A DNA stretch of 29,989 nt, from NCBI GenBank assembly GCA_029780415.1, contig JAKOYN010000095.1:1-29989 (forward strand), read 5' to 3'. Made by a program: the position numbers and the translations under genes. Positions 15,327-22,850 of the stretch are shown piece by piece (the stretch's first letter is position 1; the number at the start of each line of letters is the position of its first letter). The notes beneath the pieces were generated by a model. The model ran no database searches. It had not been told where the DNA came from and saw nothing but the letters and a program-made list of their open reading frames with translations. The DNA is from RXIX01 sp003989075. Lineage in GTDB: Bacteria; Pseudomonadota; Gammaproteobacteria; Competibacterales; Competibacteraceae.

Positions 15327-16163
15327 ATGCGCATGATGCCCCGCTCGCGCCCGCCACGCGTGCTGCCGGGCTTTGGCCTGACGCTGGGTTTTAGCCTGGC
15401 ATATCTGGGATTGATCGTGCTGATCCCGCTGGCCATGGCCTTCCTGCGCGCGTTTAACCTGGACTGGAATGAATTCTGGGCCATTGTCACCGCACCACGG
15501 GTTCTGGCCTCCTATCGCCTGACCTTTGGCGCTTCGCTGATCGCCGCGCTCATCAACACCGGTTTCGGCCTGATCGTGGCCTGGGTACTGGTCCGTTATC
15601 CCTTTCCTGGCAAGCGCCTAATCGATGCCCTGGTGGATCTGCCGTTTGCCCTGCCAACCGCAGTGGCCGGTATCACCCTGACTACGCTGTATGCCGGCAA
15701 TGGCTGGATTGGCCAGTTTCTCAAGCCGCTGGATATCAAAGTCGCCTTCACCCCGCTCGGGGTGGTGGTGGCTCTCACCTTCATCGGTCTGCCTTTCGTG
15801 GTGCGCACCGTGCAGCCGGTGCTGGAAGACCTGGAAGCCGAGGTCGAGGAAGCCGCCGCCAGTCTCGGTGCCCGCCGCTGGCAAATTTTCCAGCGCATCA
15901 TTTTTCCAGCCATCCGCCCGGCGCTGCTCACCGGCTTTACCCTGGCCTTCGCCCGCGCCATTGGCGAATACGGATCGGTGATCTTCATCGCCGGCAATCT
16001 ACCGATGGTGTCGGAAATCACCCCTTTGCTGATCGTCAGCAAGCTGGAGCAGTACGACTATAACGGCGCGGCAGCGGTGGCGGTGGTCATGCTGGTGCTG
16101 TCGTTCCTGCTTCTGCTGATGATTAATCTGCTCCAGCGCTGGAGCAGGCCCGGACGAGGTTGA
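15327..16163 (+). CDS. cysT: Sulfate/thiosulfate ABC transporter permease CysT
   Basis: One of the two membrane subunits of the sulfate importer (also called CysU). It has 278 residues, the usual length. About six hydrophobic helices are seen, beginning LGLIVLIPLAMAFLRAF (about 26-42). The coupling EAA loop reads EEAAASLGARRWQIFQRIIFPAIRPALLTG, followed by FARAIGEYGSVIFIAGN, which is diagnostic for CysT/CysW. An in-frame TAG two codons upstream (15321) limits the start to ATG 15327 or the ATG pair at 15333/15336; none has a clear ribosome site, so the start may be weak or depend on leader structure. cysW follows after six bases. No sbp or cysP gene lies before it, unlike the common operon order. 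Confidence 0.95.
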   Translation: MRMMPRSRPPRVLPGFGLTLGFSLAYLGLIVLIPLAMAFLRAFNLDWNEFWAIVTAPRVLASYRLTFGASLIAALINTGFGLIVAWVLVRYPFPGKRLIDALVDLPFALPTAVAGITLTTLYAGNGWIGQFLKPLDIKVAFTPLGVVVALTFIGLPFVVRTVQPVLEDLEAEVEEAAASLGARRWQIFQRIIFPAIRPALLTGFTLAFARAIGEYGSVIFIAGNLPMVSEITPLLIVSKLEQYDYNGAAAVAVVMLVLSFLLLLMINLLQRWSRPGRG

Positions 16164-16169
16164 AGCCCG

Positions 16170-17051
16170 ATGCGCGCATGGTCTAACGAGCACTCTTCGC
16201 GTCCCGCAGCGATCGCGACCACCGAGCCCGCCTGGGTACGCGCCCTGCTGCTGGGTGTGGCGCTGCTGTTCCTGAGCCTGTTCCTGTTCGTGCCGCTGGC
16301 AGCGGTGTTTTACGAGGCGCTGCGCAAGGGCGTCGGCGTCTACCTGGCGGCAATCAGCGATCCCTATGCGCTGGATGCCATCCGCCTGACCCTGCTCAGT
16401 GCTGCGATTGCCGTGCCGCTGAACCTGTTGTTTGGCATCGCTGCCGCCTGGGCCATCGCCAAGTTCGAGTTTCCCGGCAAGAGCCTGCTGATCACCCTGA
16501 TCGATTTGCCGTTCGCAGTATCGCCGGTGATCGCCGGGCTGATTTATGTGCTGCTGTTCGGCGCCCAGGGTTGGCTGGGACCGTGGCTGAATGAGCACGG
16601 CATCCGGATCATTTTCGCCGTGCCCGGCATTGTCCTGGCCACGATATTTGTTACCGTGCCGTTCATCGCCCGCGAGCTGATTCCATTGATGCAGGCTCAG
16701 GGCACTGAGGAGGAGGAAGCTGCCCTGGTGCTCGGTGCCAGTGGCTGGCGCACCTTCTGGCGCATCACCCTGCCGAATATCCAATGGGGTCTGCTGTATG
16801 GCGTTGTGCTGTGCACCGCCCGCGCCATGGGCGAATTCGGCGCAGTGTCGGTGGTCTCCGGCCATGTCCGCGGCCTGACCAATACCTTGCCGCTGCATGT
16901 TGAAATCCTCTACAACGAATACCAGTTCGCCGCTGCCTTTGCCTGCGCTTCGTTGCTGACCGTACTGGCACTGGTGATGCTGGTCATCAAGACCCTGATT
17001 CAGCGCCGGGCCCGGCGGCAGTTGCGCCTGACAAATGGAGAACCTGCATGA
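16170..17051 (+). CDS. cysW: Sulfate/thiosulfate ABC transporter permease CysW
   Basis: Second membrane subunit of the importer, 293 residues. The first helix is at about 26-48 (LLLGVALLFLSLFLFVPLAAVFYEAL). The EAA loop reads EEEAALVLGASGWRTFWRITLPNIQWGLLYG, and CTARAMGEFGAVSVVSGHVRG is the CysW signature after it. The stretch VEILYNEYQFAAAFACASLL near the C-terminus is also typical. ATG 16170 follows the cysT stop by six bases, and its own stop overlaps the cysA start as ATGA, so the three genes are translationally linked. Confidence 0.96.
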   Translation: MRAWSNEHSSRPAAIATTEPAWVRALLLGVALLFLSLFLFVPLAAVFYEALRKGVGVYLAAISDPYALDAIRLTLLSAAIAVPLNLLFGIAAAWAIAKFEFPGKSLLITLIDLPFAVSPVIAGLIYVLLFGAQGWLGPWLNEHGIRIIFAVPGIVLATIFVTVPFIARELIPLMQAQGTEEEEAALVLGASGWRTFWRITLPNIQWGLLYGVVLCTARAMGEFGAVSVVSGHVRGLTNTLPLHVEILYNEYQFAAAFACASLLTVLALVMLVIKTLIQRRARRQLRLTNGEPA

Positions 17052-18163
17052 GTATTGATATTCAGGGGCTATACAAGCGCTTTGGCGAATTTGTCGCCCT
17101 CGATCATATTAGTCTGGCGATTCCTGAGGGCCAGTTGGTCGCCCTGCTCGGCCCGTCCGGCTGTGGCAAAACCACCCTGTTACGCATTATCGCCGGGCTG
17201 GAGTACGCCGATCAGGGTCAGGTGCTGTTCAATGGCGAGGATGCCAGCCGCCGCCATGTCCGCGAACGCGGCGTTGGCTTCGTCTTTCAGCACTATGCGC
17301 TGTTTCAGCACATGAGCGTGTTCGAAAACGTCGCCTTTGGACTGCGGGTGCGCCCGCGCGCGACCCGGCCCAGCGAGGCCCAGATTCGCGCCAAGGTCGG
17401 CGCCCTGCTGGAGCTGGTGCAGCTGAGCTGGCTGGGTGATCGCCTGCCCAGCCAGTTGTCCGGTGGCCAGCGCCAACGCATTGCCCTGGCCCGCGCCCTG
17501 GCCGTGGAACCGCGCGTGCTGTTGCTCGATGAGCCGTTTGGCGCCCTCGATACCAAGGTGCGCAAGGAGCTGCGCCGCTGGCTGCGCCGCCTGCATGATG
17601 AGCTGCATATCACCAGCGTATTCGTCACCCACGATCAGGAGGAGGCCCTTGAGGTTGCTGATCGCATTGTGGTGATGAATCGAGGCCATATCGAACAGGT
17701 CGGCTCGCCCGAGGAGGTCTACGAATCGCCGGCGACGCCGTTCGTCTATCAGTTCCTGGGTCATATCAATCTGTTCCACAGCCGGGTGCATGCCGGCTGG
17801 GCACGGGTTGGTCATCTGCGGGTGCGCGTCCCCGAGTATGGTGATGCCGAGCATGCGCCAGCGCTGGCCTATGTCCGTCCGCATGACATCGATGTGCTGC
17901 GCGAACCCGAGGATGGCGATACCACCCTGCCGGCCACCGTGCAGCGGGTATCCTCGCTGGGTTCGACAGTGCGCCTGGAGGTGATGCAGACCCCAGGCGG
18001 TGAGTTCGCCGAAGTGGAAATGACCCGCGAGCGCTACGCTGCCGATCCGCTGCGCCCCGGCGATCTGGTGTTCGTCAAGCCGAGGCATTTGCGCATCTTC
18101 CTGAATGAGGACCCGCAACCGGTCGCGCCGATGCACTGGCACGGTGACGGTGATGGGATCTGA
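17048..18163 (+). CDS. cysA: Sulfate/thiosulfate ABC transporter ATPase CysA
   Basis: ATPase that powers sulfate uptake through CysT-CysW. The 371 residues show Walker A GPSGCGKTT (35-43), a Q-loop FVFQHYALFQHM, signature LSGGQ (137-141), Walker B LLLDEP (158-163), D-loop GALD and the switch His195 in VTHDQEEAL. After about residue 235 comes the C-terminal TOBE-like regulatory region (LAYVRPHDIDVLREPED, VFVKPRHLRIFLNE), as expected for CysA. The start ATG overlaps the cysW stop. The binding protein that would deliver sulfate must be encoded elsewhere. Confidence 0.96.
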   Translation: MSIDIQGLYKRFGEFVALDHISLAIPEGQLVALLGPSGCGKTTLLRIIAGLEYADQGQVLFNGEDASRRHVRERGVGFVFQHYALFQHMSVFENVAFGLRVRPRATRPSEAQIRAKVGALLELVQLSWLGDRLPSQLSGGQRQRIALARALAVEPRVLLLDEPFGALDTKVRKELRRWLRRLHDELHITSVFVTHDQEEALEVADRIVVMNRGHIEQVGSPEEVYESPATPFVYQFLGHINLFHSRVHAGWARVGHLRVRVPEYGDAEHAPALAYVRPHDIDVLREPEDGDTTLPATVQRVSSLGSTVRLEVMQTPGGEFAEVEMTRERYAADPLRPGDLVFVKPRHLRIFLNEDPQPVAPMHWHGDGDGI

Positions 18164-18281
18164 ACATCGGGATAGCACCGGCAGGCGCGCTTTTCCCGGC
18201 ACATGACCGGTGTGTACAGGTTCACGATCGCGTTGGCGTGCTATGGTGATCCAAAAGGGGCTTTTTTTGTGAGGAGCGCTT

Positions 18282-18674
18282 ATGGATCTTCTGGAACAGA
18301 TTGCTGAAAGCCGCATTCAGGACGCCATCGCCCGGGGCGAGTTGCGCGATCTGCCCGGTGCAGGCCGGCCCTTGCAGCTGGATGATGATTCGGCTATTCC
18401 CGAGGAATTGCGCGCCGCTTACCGCCTGCTGAAAAATGCCGGTTTCCTGCCGCCGGAATTGCAGTTGCGCCGGGAATTACGCGAGGCTGAGCAATTGCTG
18501 CAGCAGTTGCCGCCAGGGGAACGCAGCCGTGCCCGGGCGCGGCTGGAGTTGCTGCAACTGCGTCTGGCGGCTAGCCGGCGTCATGCGCCTAATTTGCTGC
18601 TGGAAGATCAGTATCGGCAACGCCTGCTGGAACGGCTGGAACCGGAGGCACCTGCGCCGGACCTGCGGCGATGA
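18282..18674 (+). CDS. DUF1992 / DnaJ-family-domain-containing small protein (YhdN-like)
   Basis: 130 residues with the DUF1992 pattern: EQIAESRIQDAIARGELRDLPGAGRPL near the start, then DDDSAIPEELRAAYRLLKNAGFLPPELQLRRE. The remainder is a charged, mostly helical coiled-coil-like region (about 60-118). The domain is also found in eukaryotic DNAJC28 proteins; its biochemical role is unknown and no J-domain is present here. GAGGAG five bases before ATG 18282 is a strong ribosome site. The stop overlaps the start of the next gene (ATGA), so the two form an operon. Confidence 0.9.
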   Translation: MDLLEQIAESRIQDAIARGELRDLPGAGRPLQLDDDSAIPEELRAAYRLLKNAGFLPPELQLRRELREAEQLLQQLPPGERSRARARLELLQLRLAASRRHAPNLLLEDQYRQRLLERLEPEAPAPDLRR

Positions 18675-19999
18675 GCAGACCGTTTGATGATTCGCCGCTG
18701 GGCGCACTGGGCTTGCGACAGCATCCACAGCGCATCACTCTGGATCGTGAGTTTCATGCCCGTCCCTTTGATCGCATGCCGACGCCCCAGCGCATTTCCC
18801 ATCTGGCTTTGCGCGCCGGTCCCGGTCAGGATGCACTGGCCCGCGATCGCGAGCATGTCGCCCGGCTGTGCGCCCGGTTTGCGCTGCCGCTGCCGGAACC
18901 CGGCGCTGTGCATCTGAGCGTTGATTGCGGTCCCTTTCGCCTGAAGTGGGAGCGCCACGCCGAGTTTTCCACCTACAGTTTCATGGCGGTGTCGGACCCG
19001 GCGCAACCGCTGTTCGCTGATATGCCTATTGCCCGGGTGCCGCCTGACTGGCTGGCTGGGCTGGCCGGTGAACTGCTGGTAGCAACCCATTTGTGTCTGT
19101 GCCTGGAGACCGGGTTACCCACAGCCGGTATCGATGCGGTGCGCGGGCTGTTTGCCAATTCCGACCTGAGCGGTAGTCGCTGCGCGGATGATGCCGCGAC
19201 GGTATGGAGCGACTTTCGCATGCAGGGGGATGGTTTTACCCGCATTCTGGTGCTGGATCGCGGGCTGCGCGCGACTCAGGCCGGGCGGCTGGTACAGCGT
19301 CTGCTGAATATCGAGACCTACCGCTTGATGGCCATGCTGGCCTTTCCACTGGCCCGGCAGGCTGACGTTGAGATCACCCGCATCGAGGCGCGTCTGGCTG
19401 ATTTGATCGGGAGCATGCGTCAGGATGCCGGTCTGGAGCAGAATCGTGCCCTGCTCAGCGAGCTGTCGATACTGGCAGCGGAGATTGAGCGTATGACAAC
19501 GATGACGCTTTATCGCTTTGGCGCTGGCCGTGCCTATCATACCCTGGTAGAGCGGCGCATCAGCGAGCTGCGCGAAGGGCGCATGAGTGGCGTGCAAACC
19601 CTGCGCGAGTTTACCGAGCGGCGACTGGCGCCGGCGATGCGTACGGTGGAGTCAGTACGCGAGCGACAGGATCTGCTGGCGGCCCGTATCGCGCGCGCTA
19701 CTCATCTGCTGCGCACCCGTGTTGATGTGGCACTGGAGCATCAGAATCGCGATTTGCTGCACTCGATGAATCAGCGCGCGCAGTTGCAGTTGCGCCTGCA
19801 GGAAACCGTTGAGGGCCTGTCGGTGGTGGTATTGAGCTATTACCTGGTCGGGCTGCTGAGCTATGCAATCAAGGCTCTGGTCAAGCTGGGATTACCGCTG
19901 AATCCGGATCTGACGACCGGGCTGGCGGTTCCTCTGGTGCTGGCAGGCGTTGGTCTGGGCATGCAGCGCTTGCGGCGTCATGTAGCGCATGGCGATTAA
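18671..19999 (+). CDS. DUF3422 family membrane-anchored protein
   Basis: 442 residues beginning with the DUF3422 signature LDREFHARPFDRMPTPQRISHLAL. A long helical, Arg- and Glu-rich middle (about 225-375) suggests coiled coils. Two hydrophobic helices near the C-terminus (about 380-400, VVVLSYYLVGLLSYAIKAL, and about 416-432, GLAVPLVLAGVGLGM) would anchor it in the inner membrane with most of the chain in the cytoplasm. Function is unknown. It overlaps the DUF1992 gene by four bases, so the pair is co-translated. It converges on the minus-strand gene ending at 20088; a weak GGTAT-AAAA-ATACC hairpin at 20029-20042 lies between. Confidence 0.88.
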   Translation: MSRPFDDSPLGALGLRQHPQRITLDREFHARPFDRMPTPQRISHLALRAGPGQDALARDREHVARLCARFALPLPEPGAVHLSVDCGPFRLKWERHAEFSTYSFMAVSDPAQPLFADMPIARVPPDWLAGLAGELLVATHLCLCLETGLPTAGIDAVRGLFANSDLSGSRCADDAATVWSDFRMQGDGFTRILVLDRGLRATQAGRLVQRLLNIETYRLMAMLAFPLARQADVEITRIEARLADLIGSMRQDAGLEQNRALLSELSILAAEIERMTTMTLYRFGAGRAYHTLVERRISELREGRMSGVQTLREFTERRLAPAMRTVESVRERQDLLAARIARATHLLRTRVDVALEHQNRDLLHSMNQRAQLQLRLQETVEGLSVVVLSYYLVGLLSYAIKALVKLGLPLNPDLTTGLAVPLVLAGVGLGMQRLRRHVAHGD

Positions 20000-20087
20000 G
20001 GTTTTGGGCAGTTGATGCAAAAGATGATGGTATAAAAATACCGCATAACAGATGATCGCACAGACCGCCCGCAACGGTACTTCGCAC

Positions 20088-20807
20088 CTAACGGTCTACA
20101 TTGGGTGTGGTCGAGGCATCCAGGGTACCGCGCCGCGGGGTTCGCACCAGAAAGTAAACCGGTTTCGCCGTCGCATCCCACAACTGCACGGGTGCGGTGT
20201 AGGAACGGGTTTCGCCCGCGCCCAGGCTCTCGGTCTTCAATGCCGCCGGATTTGGGGTGCCGATCTCGGCGCTACCGATCTGAACACCAAAGGCATCAAA
20301 CAGATAAAGCTGCACCTCAGGCCAGAGCGGCGCCGGCGTATTATTCTGCACCACCAGCTTGAACTCGTGGATGTGGGCATCGCGACGCACGATATCGGTA
20401 AAGGTGACATTCTTCAAATACGGCCCGTCCAGCGGCAGCACCTGGTCATAGACCAGTTCGCGCAGGCGCGGCAGCTTACCGCGCACCAAGGTATCGAGAT
20501 TGTCGCGCAGCGTCTGCAAGGTCGGTGTGATCTGCTGCAGTTCGCTCTCGGTCTGCGCCAGTTTAGCGCGCAGCTCCCGATTCTGCCGGTCGAGCGCGTA
20601 CATGTGCATCCCTAGCAACAGCGCAGCCAGGATATCGCCCAGAACCATCACTAGGATCACGATCAGCAGCAGCTTGCTGCGCCGGCTCCAGCCCCGGGAC
20701 CGGTGACCGCCGGTCGGCCGCTGCGAGCGCGCCTCCTCAACATAACGCATGGACGGGTTAGCTGTATTCGGCGTGGGCGCAGGAGGACGTGCGGCGTTCG
20801 CAGTCAT
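20088..20807 (-). CDS. Single-pass membrane protein with coiled coil and a beta-rich outer domain, unrecognised
   Basis: 239 residues from ATG 20807, which has AAGGAG seven bases upstream; a longer frame to 20876 lacks such a site. The order is a basic, Pro-rich cytoplasmic tail (1-43), one membrane helix (about 46-67, LLLIVILVMVLGDILAALLLG), and a coiled coil (about 72-105, DRQNRELRAKLAQTESELQQ). A predicted beta-rich domain follows (about 130-235, LKNVTFTDIVRRDAHIHEFKLVVQN, QLYLFDAFGVQIGSAEIG). The last part resembles extracytoplasmic Ig-like or FxLYD-like domains, but I do not recognise the family. It follows the DUF2058 gene by 65 bases and may be carried on the serA transcript. Confidence 0.82.
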   Translation of the reverse strand: MTANAARPPAPTPNTANPSMRYVEEARSQRPTGGHRSRGWSRRSKLLLIVILVMVLGDILAALLLGMHMYALDRQNRELRAKLAQTESELQQITPTLQTLRDNLDTLVRGKLPRLRELVYDQVLPLDGPYLKNVTFTDIVRRDAHIHEFKLVVQNNTPAPLWPEVQLYLFDAFGVQIGSAEIGTPNPAALKTESLGAGETRSYTAPVQLWDATAKPVYFLVRTPRRGTLDASTTPNVDR

Positions 20808-20872
20808 GGCAAAACTCCTTAAAGGTCTTGTTTTCCTTGCGCCACACGTGCGACGCATCATCCGGGACAGGA

Positions 20873-21412
20873 TCAACCGCTATCTGGCTCCAGATCGTCA
20901 GCAGCGTCACCCTCCGGATGCTGCAGCAGGATGCGTTCCGGCGCGAACTCGGCCAGGCGCACGGCCGTCTCCCGGGCCACCAGAGGAAAATCGAACGTGC
21001 TGCGATCTCCGCGGACAATCGCCAGCTGACCGGTCGCCAGCCCACGCCGCTGCGCCGCCGTGACACGGATGGCACGGATCCAGCGACCATCGCTGTCCAG
21101 AAAATTGTAGAAGATTTCCGCCTCAATCTGATTGAGGCGGTGACTGTCTATCACCTGACGGGCGCGTTCCTGGCGTTCCCGCTGCTGACGCTCCGCCACG
21201 CGCGCCTGATTCAACTGCCGATCCTGCTCGCGCTTGCGTTCCGCCTCGGCCTCAAGCTGGCGGCGCAACTCCGCCTGGCGCGCGGCCTCCTCGGCGACCT
21301 GCGCCTTGTCCTTCTTGCGCTGGTGATCCTGCTTGCGCGCATCGGATTCACGTTTTTTGGCCTTGTCCGCCGATACCAGTCCCGCTTTCAGCAACTCATC
21401 GCGCAGTGACAT
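20873..21412 (-). CDS. DUF2058 family protein (YaiL-like)
   Basis: 179 residues starting MSLRDELLKAGLVSADKAKK, the typical DUF2058 opening. A very charged helix (about 20-90, rich in Arg, Glu, Gln and Lys) follows, then a compact C-terminal domain with NFLDSDGRWIRAIRVTAAQRRGLATGQLAIVRG. The family is described as nucleoprotein or polynucleotide-associated, and its function is not established. ATG 21421 would add three residues but has GGAG only one base before it; ATG 21412 has better spacing. It lies 17 bases after the serA stop, suggesting a serA-led operon. Confidence 0.88.
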   Translation of the reverse strand: MSLRDELLKAGLVSADKAKKRESDARKQDHQRKKDKAQVAEEAARQAELRRQLEAEAERKREQDRQLNQARVAERQQRERQERARQVIDSHRLNQIEAEIFYNFLDSDGRWIRAIRVTAAQRRGLATGQLAIVRGDRSTFDFPLVARETAVRLAEFAPERILLQHPEGDAADDLEPDSG

Positions 21413-21429
21413 CGCCGCCATGCTCCCAC

Positions 21430-22668
21430 TTAGTACAGCACCCGGGTGCGGATAGTGCCCACCACTTCATCAAGACGCTTTTTCAAGTGCAGCGTCTCGG
21501 CAGCACCGCCGCTGTCGACATCGATCACCACGTAGCCAATGCGCGCATTGGTCTGCAGGTACTGACCGGCGATATTGATCTGCAGCTCGGAGAAAATGGC
21601 ATTGATCCGCGACAGCACGCCAGGCTGATTGCGGTGGATATGCAGCAGACGGTGCTTGCCGGGATGCTCGGGCAGCGATACCTCGGGAAAGTTGACCGAA
21701 CCGAGGGTTGAACCGTTATTGCTGTACTTGATCAGCTTGCCAGCCACTTCCAGACCGATGTTCTGCTGGGCTTCCTCGGTGCTGCCGCCGACGTGCGGGG
21801 TCAGCAATACGTTGTCAAAAGCCCGCAGCGGCGAGATGAATTCATCGTCGTTGCCCTTCGGCTCAACTGGAAACACGTCAATGGCCGCGCCGGCGATCTG
21901 CCGCGATTCCAGAGCTGCCACCAGGGCATCGATATCGACCACCGTGCCGCGGGCAGCGTTGATCAGGCGCGCGCCGGGCTTCATCCGTGCCAACTGCCCG
22001 GCACCCATCATATTGAAAGTCTGCGCGGTCTCCGGCACATGCAGGGTGACCACGTCGGACTGCTCCAGCAGCGCATCCAGAGACAGCAGGGGCCGGGCAT
22101 TGCCCAGGGCCAGCTTGGTCTCGATATCGTAGAACACCACCTGCATGCCCAGCGCCTCAGCCAGCAGGCCCACCTGGGTACCAATGTGGCCGTAGCCGAT
22201 GATACCGAGGGTCTTGCCGCGTACTTCGTGCGAACCGGTAGCAGTCTTGCGCCAGCCACCACGATGCGCCAGGGCATTGCGCTCGGGAATACCACGCAGC
22301 AGCAGGATGATCTCGGCCAGCACCAGTTCCGCGACGCTGCGCGTATTGGAAAACGGCGCGTTGAACACCGGGATACCGCGATCCTGGGCGGCGTCAAGGT
22401 CAACCTGGTTGGTGCCGATGCAGAAGCAGCCGACGCCAATCAGCCGTGGCGCCTGTTCAAACACCCGCGCTGTCAGTTGCGTAGCCGAGCGGATGCCGAT
22501 GAAATAGGCATCACTGACTGATTTGAGCAGTTGCGGCTCGGGCAGCGATTTGAGATGAAATTCAATGTTGGTATAGCCGTCGGCGCGCAAGGCATCGACA
22601 GCGCTGGCATGAATGCCTTCGAGCAACAGAATCTTGATCTTGCTTTTGTCCAGTGAGGTTTTGTTCAT
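21430..22668 (-). CDS. serA: D-3-phosphoglycerate dehydrogenase with C-terminal ACT domain
   Basis: First step of serine synthesis, oxidising 3-phosphoglycerate with NAD. The 412 residues match the E. coli SerA type (410). The N-terminus is close to E. coli (SLDKSKIKILLLEGIHASAVDAL). The NAD fold carries GYGHIG (158-163). Catalytic residues are Arg240 in NAARGTVVD, Glu269 in FPVEP and His292 in TPHVGGST. The ACT domain (about 337-412, HRLLHIHRNQPGVLSRINAIF) is where serine normally gives feedback inhibition. There is no clear ribosome site at ATG 22668. It diverges from a D-2-hydroxyglutarate dehydrogenase-type flavoenzyme, whose activity is known to pull the SerA reaction forward in Pseudomonas. 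Confidence 0.97.
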   Translation of the reverse strand: MNKTSLDKSKIKILLLEGIHASAVDALRADGYTNIEFHLKSLPEPQLLKSVSDAYFIGIRSATQLTARVFEQAPRLIGVGCFCIGTNQVDLDAAQDRGIPVFNAPFSNTRSVAELVLAEIILLLRGIPERNALAHRGGWRKTATGSHEVRGKTLGIIGYGHIGTQVGLLAEALGMQVVFYDIETKLALGNARPLLSLDALLEQSDVVTLHVPETAQTFNMMGAGQLARMKPGARLINAARGTVVDIDALVAALESRQIAGAAIDVFPVEPKGNDDEFISPLRAFDNVLLTPHVGGSTEEAQQNIGLEVAGKLIKYSNNGSTLGSVNFPEVSLPEHPGKHRLLHIHRNQPGVLSRINAIFSELQINIAGQYLQTNARIGYVVIDVDSGGAAETLHLKKRLDEVVGTIRTRVLY

Positions 22669-22710
22669 GGCTGCGCGGGGTCTGGGCGGTGATAAAATGC
22701 GGTTGTAGGA

Positions 22711-22729
22711 AGTCCCATGGTTTGGGACT
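22711..22729. promoter_or_regulatory. Palindrome in the serA/flavoenzyme divergent region
   Basis: AGTCCCA (22711-22717) and TGGGACT (22723-22729) form a perfect 7-bp inverted repeat with a five-base centre. It lies 43 bases upstream of the serA start in the 182-base divergent gap, so it could be an operator for a shared regulator. No matching regulator is encoded nearby. Confidence 0.4.
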
Positions 22730-22745
22730 CATCATGCAGGTCACA

Positions 22746-22798
22746 GGTTAAGGGTGAAGGGTTAAAAAAGCATGCGCCTTTCGCCTTCACCTTTAACC
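22746..22798. repeat. Imperfect inverted repeat of the GGTTAAGGGTGAAGG family
   Basis: GGTTAAGGGTGAAGG (22746-22760) faces CCTTCACCTTTAACC (22784-22798) with 14 of 15 pairs. The middle carries GGTTAAAAAAGCATGCGCC (22760-22778), which is shared with the elements at 4177-4195 and 6994-7011. Another TTTAACC follows at 22798-22804. Here it lies between divergent starts, so it is unlikely to be a terminator. Confidence 0.7.
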
Positions 22799-22850
22799 TT
22801 TAACCTGAAGTCAAACCTTACCCTCTTTTTTCCCGAAGCGACAACCCGCG

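Noticed and set aside
20029..20042. GGTAT-AAAA-ATACC hairpin as terminator between the DUF3422 gene and the gene ending at 20088
   Set aside because: Only five mostly A-T pairs and no U-run; too weak to call a terminator.
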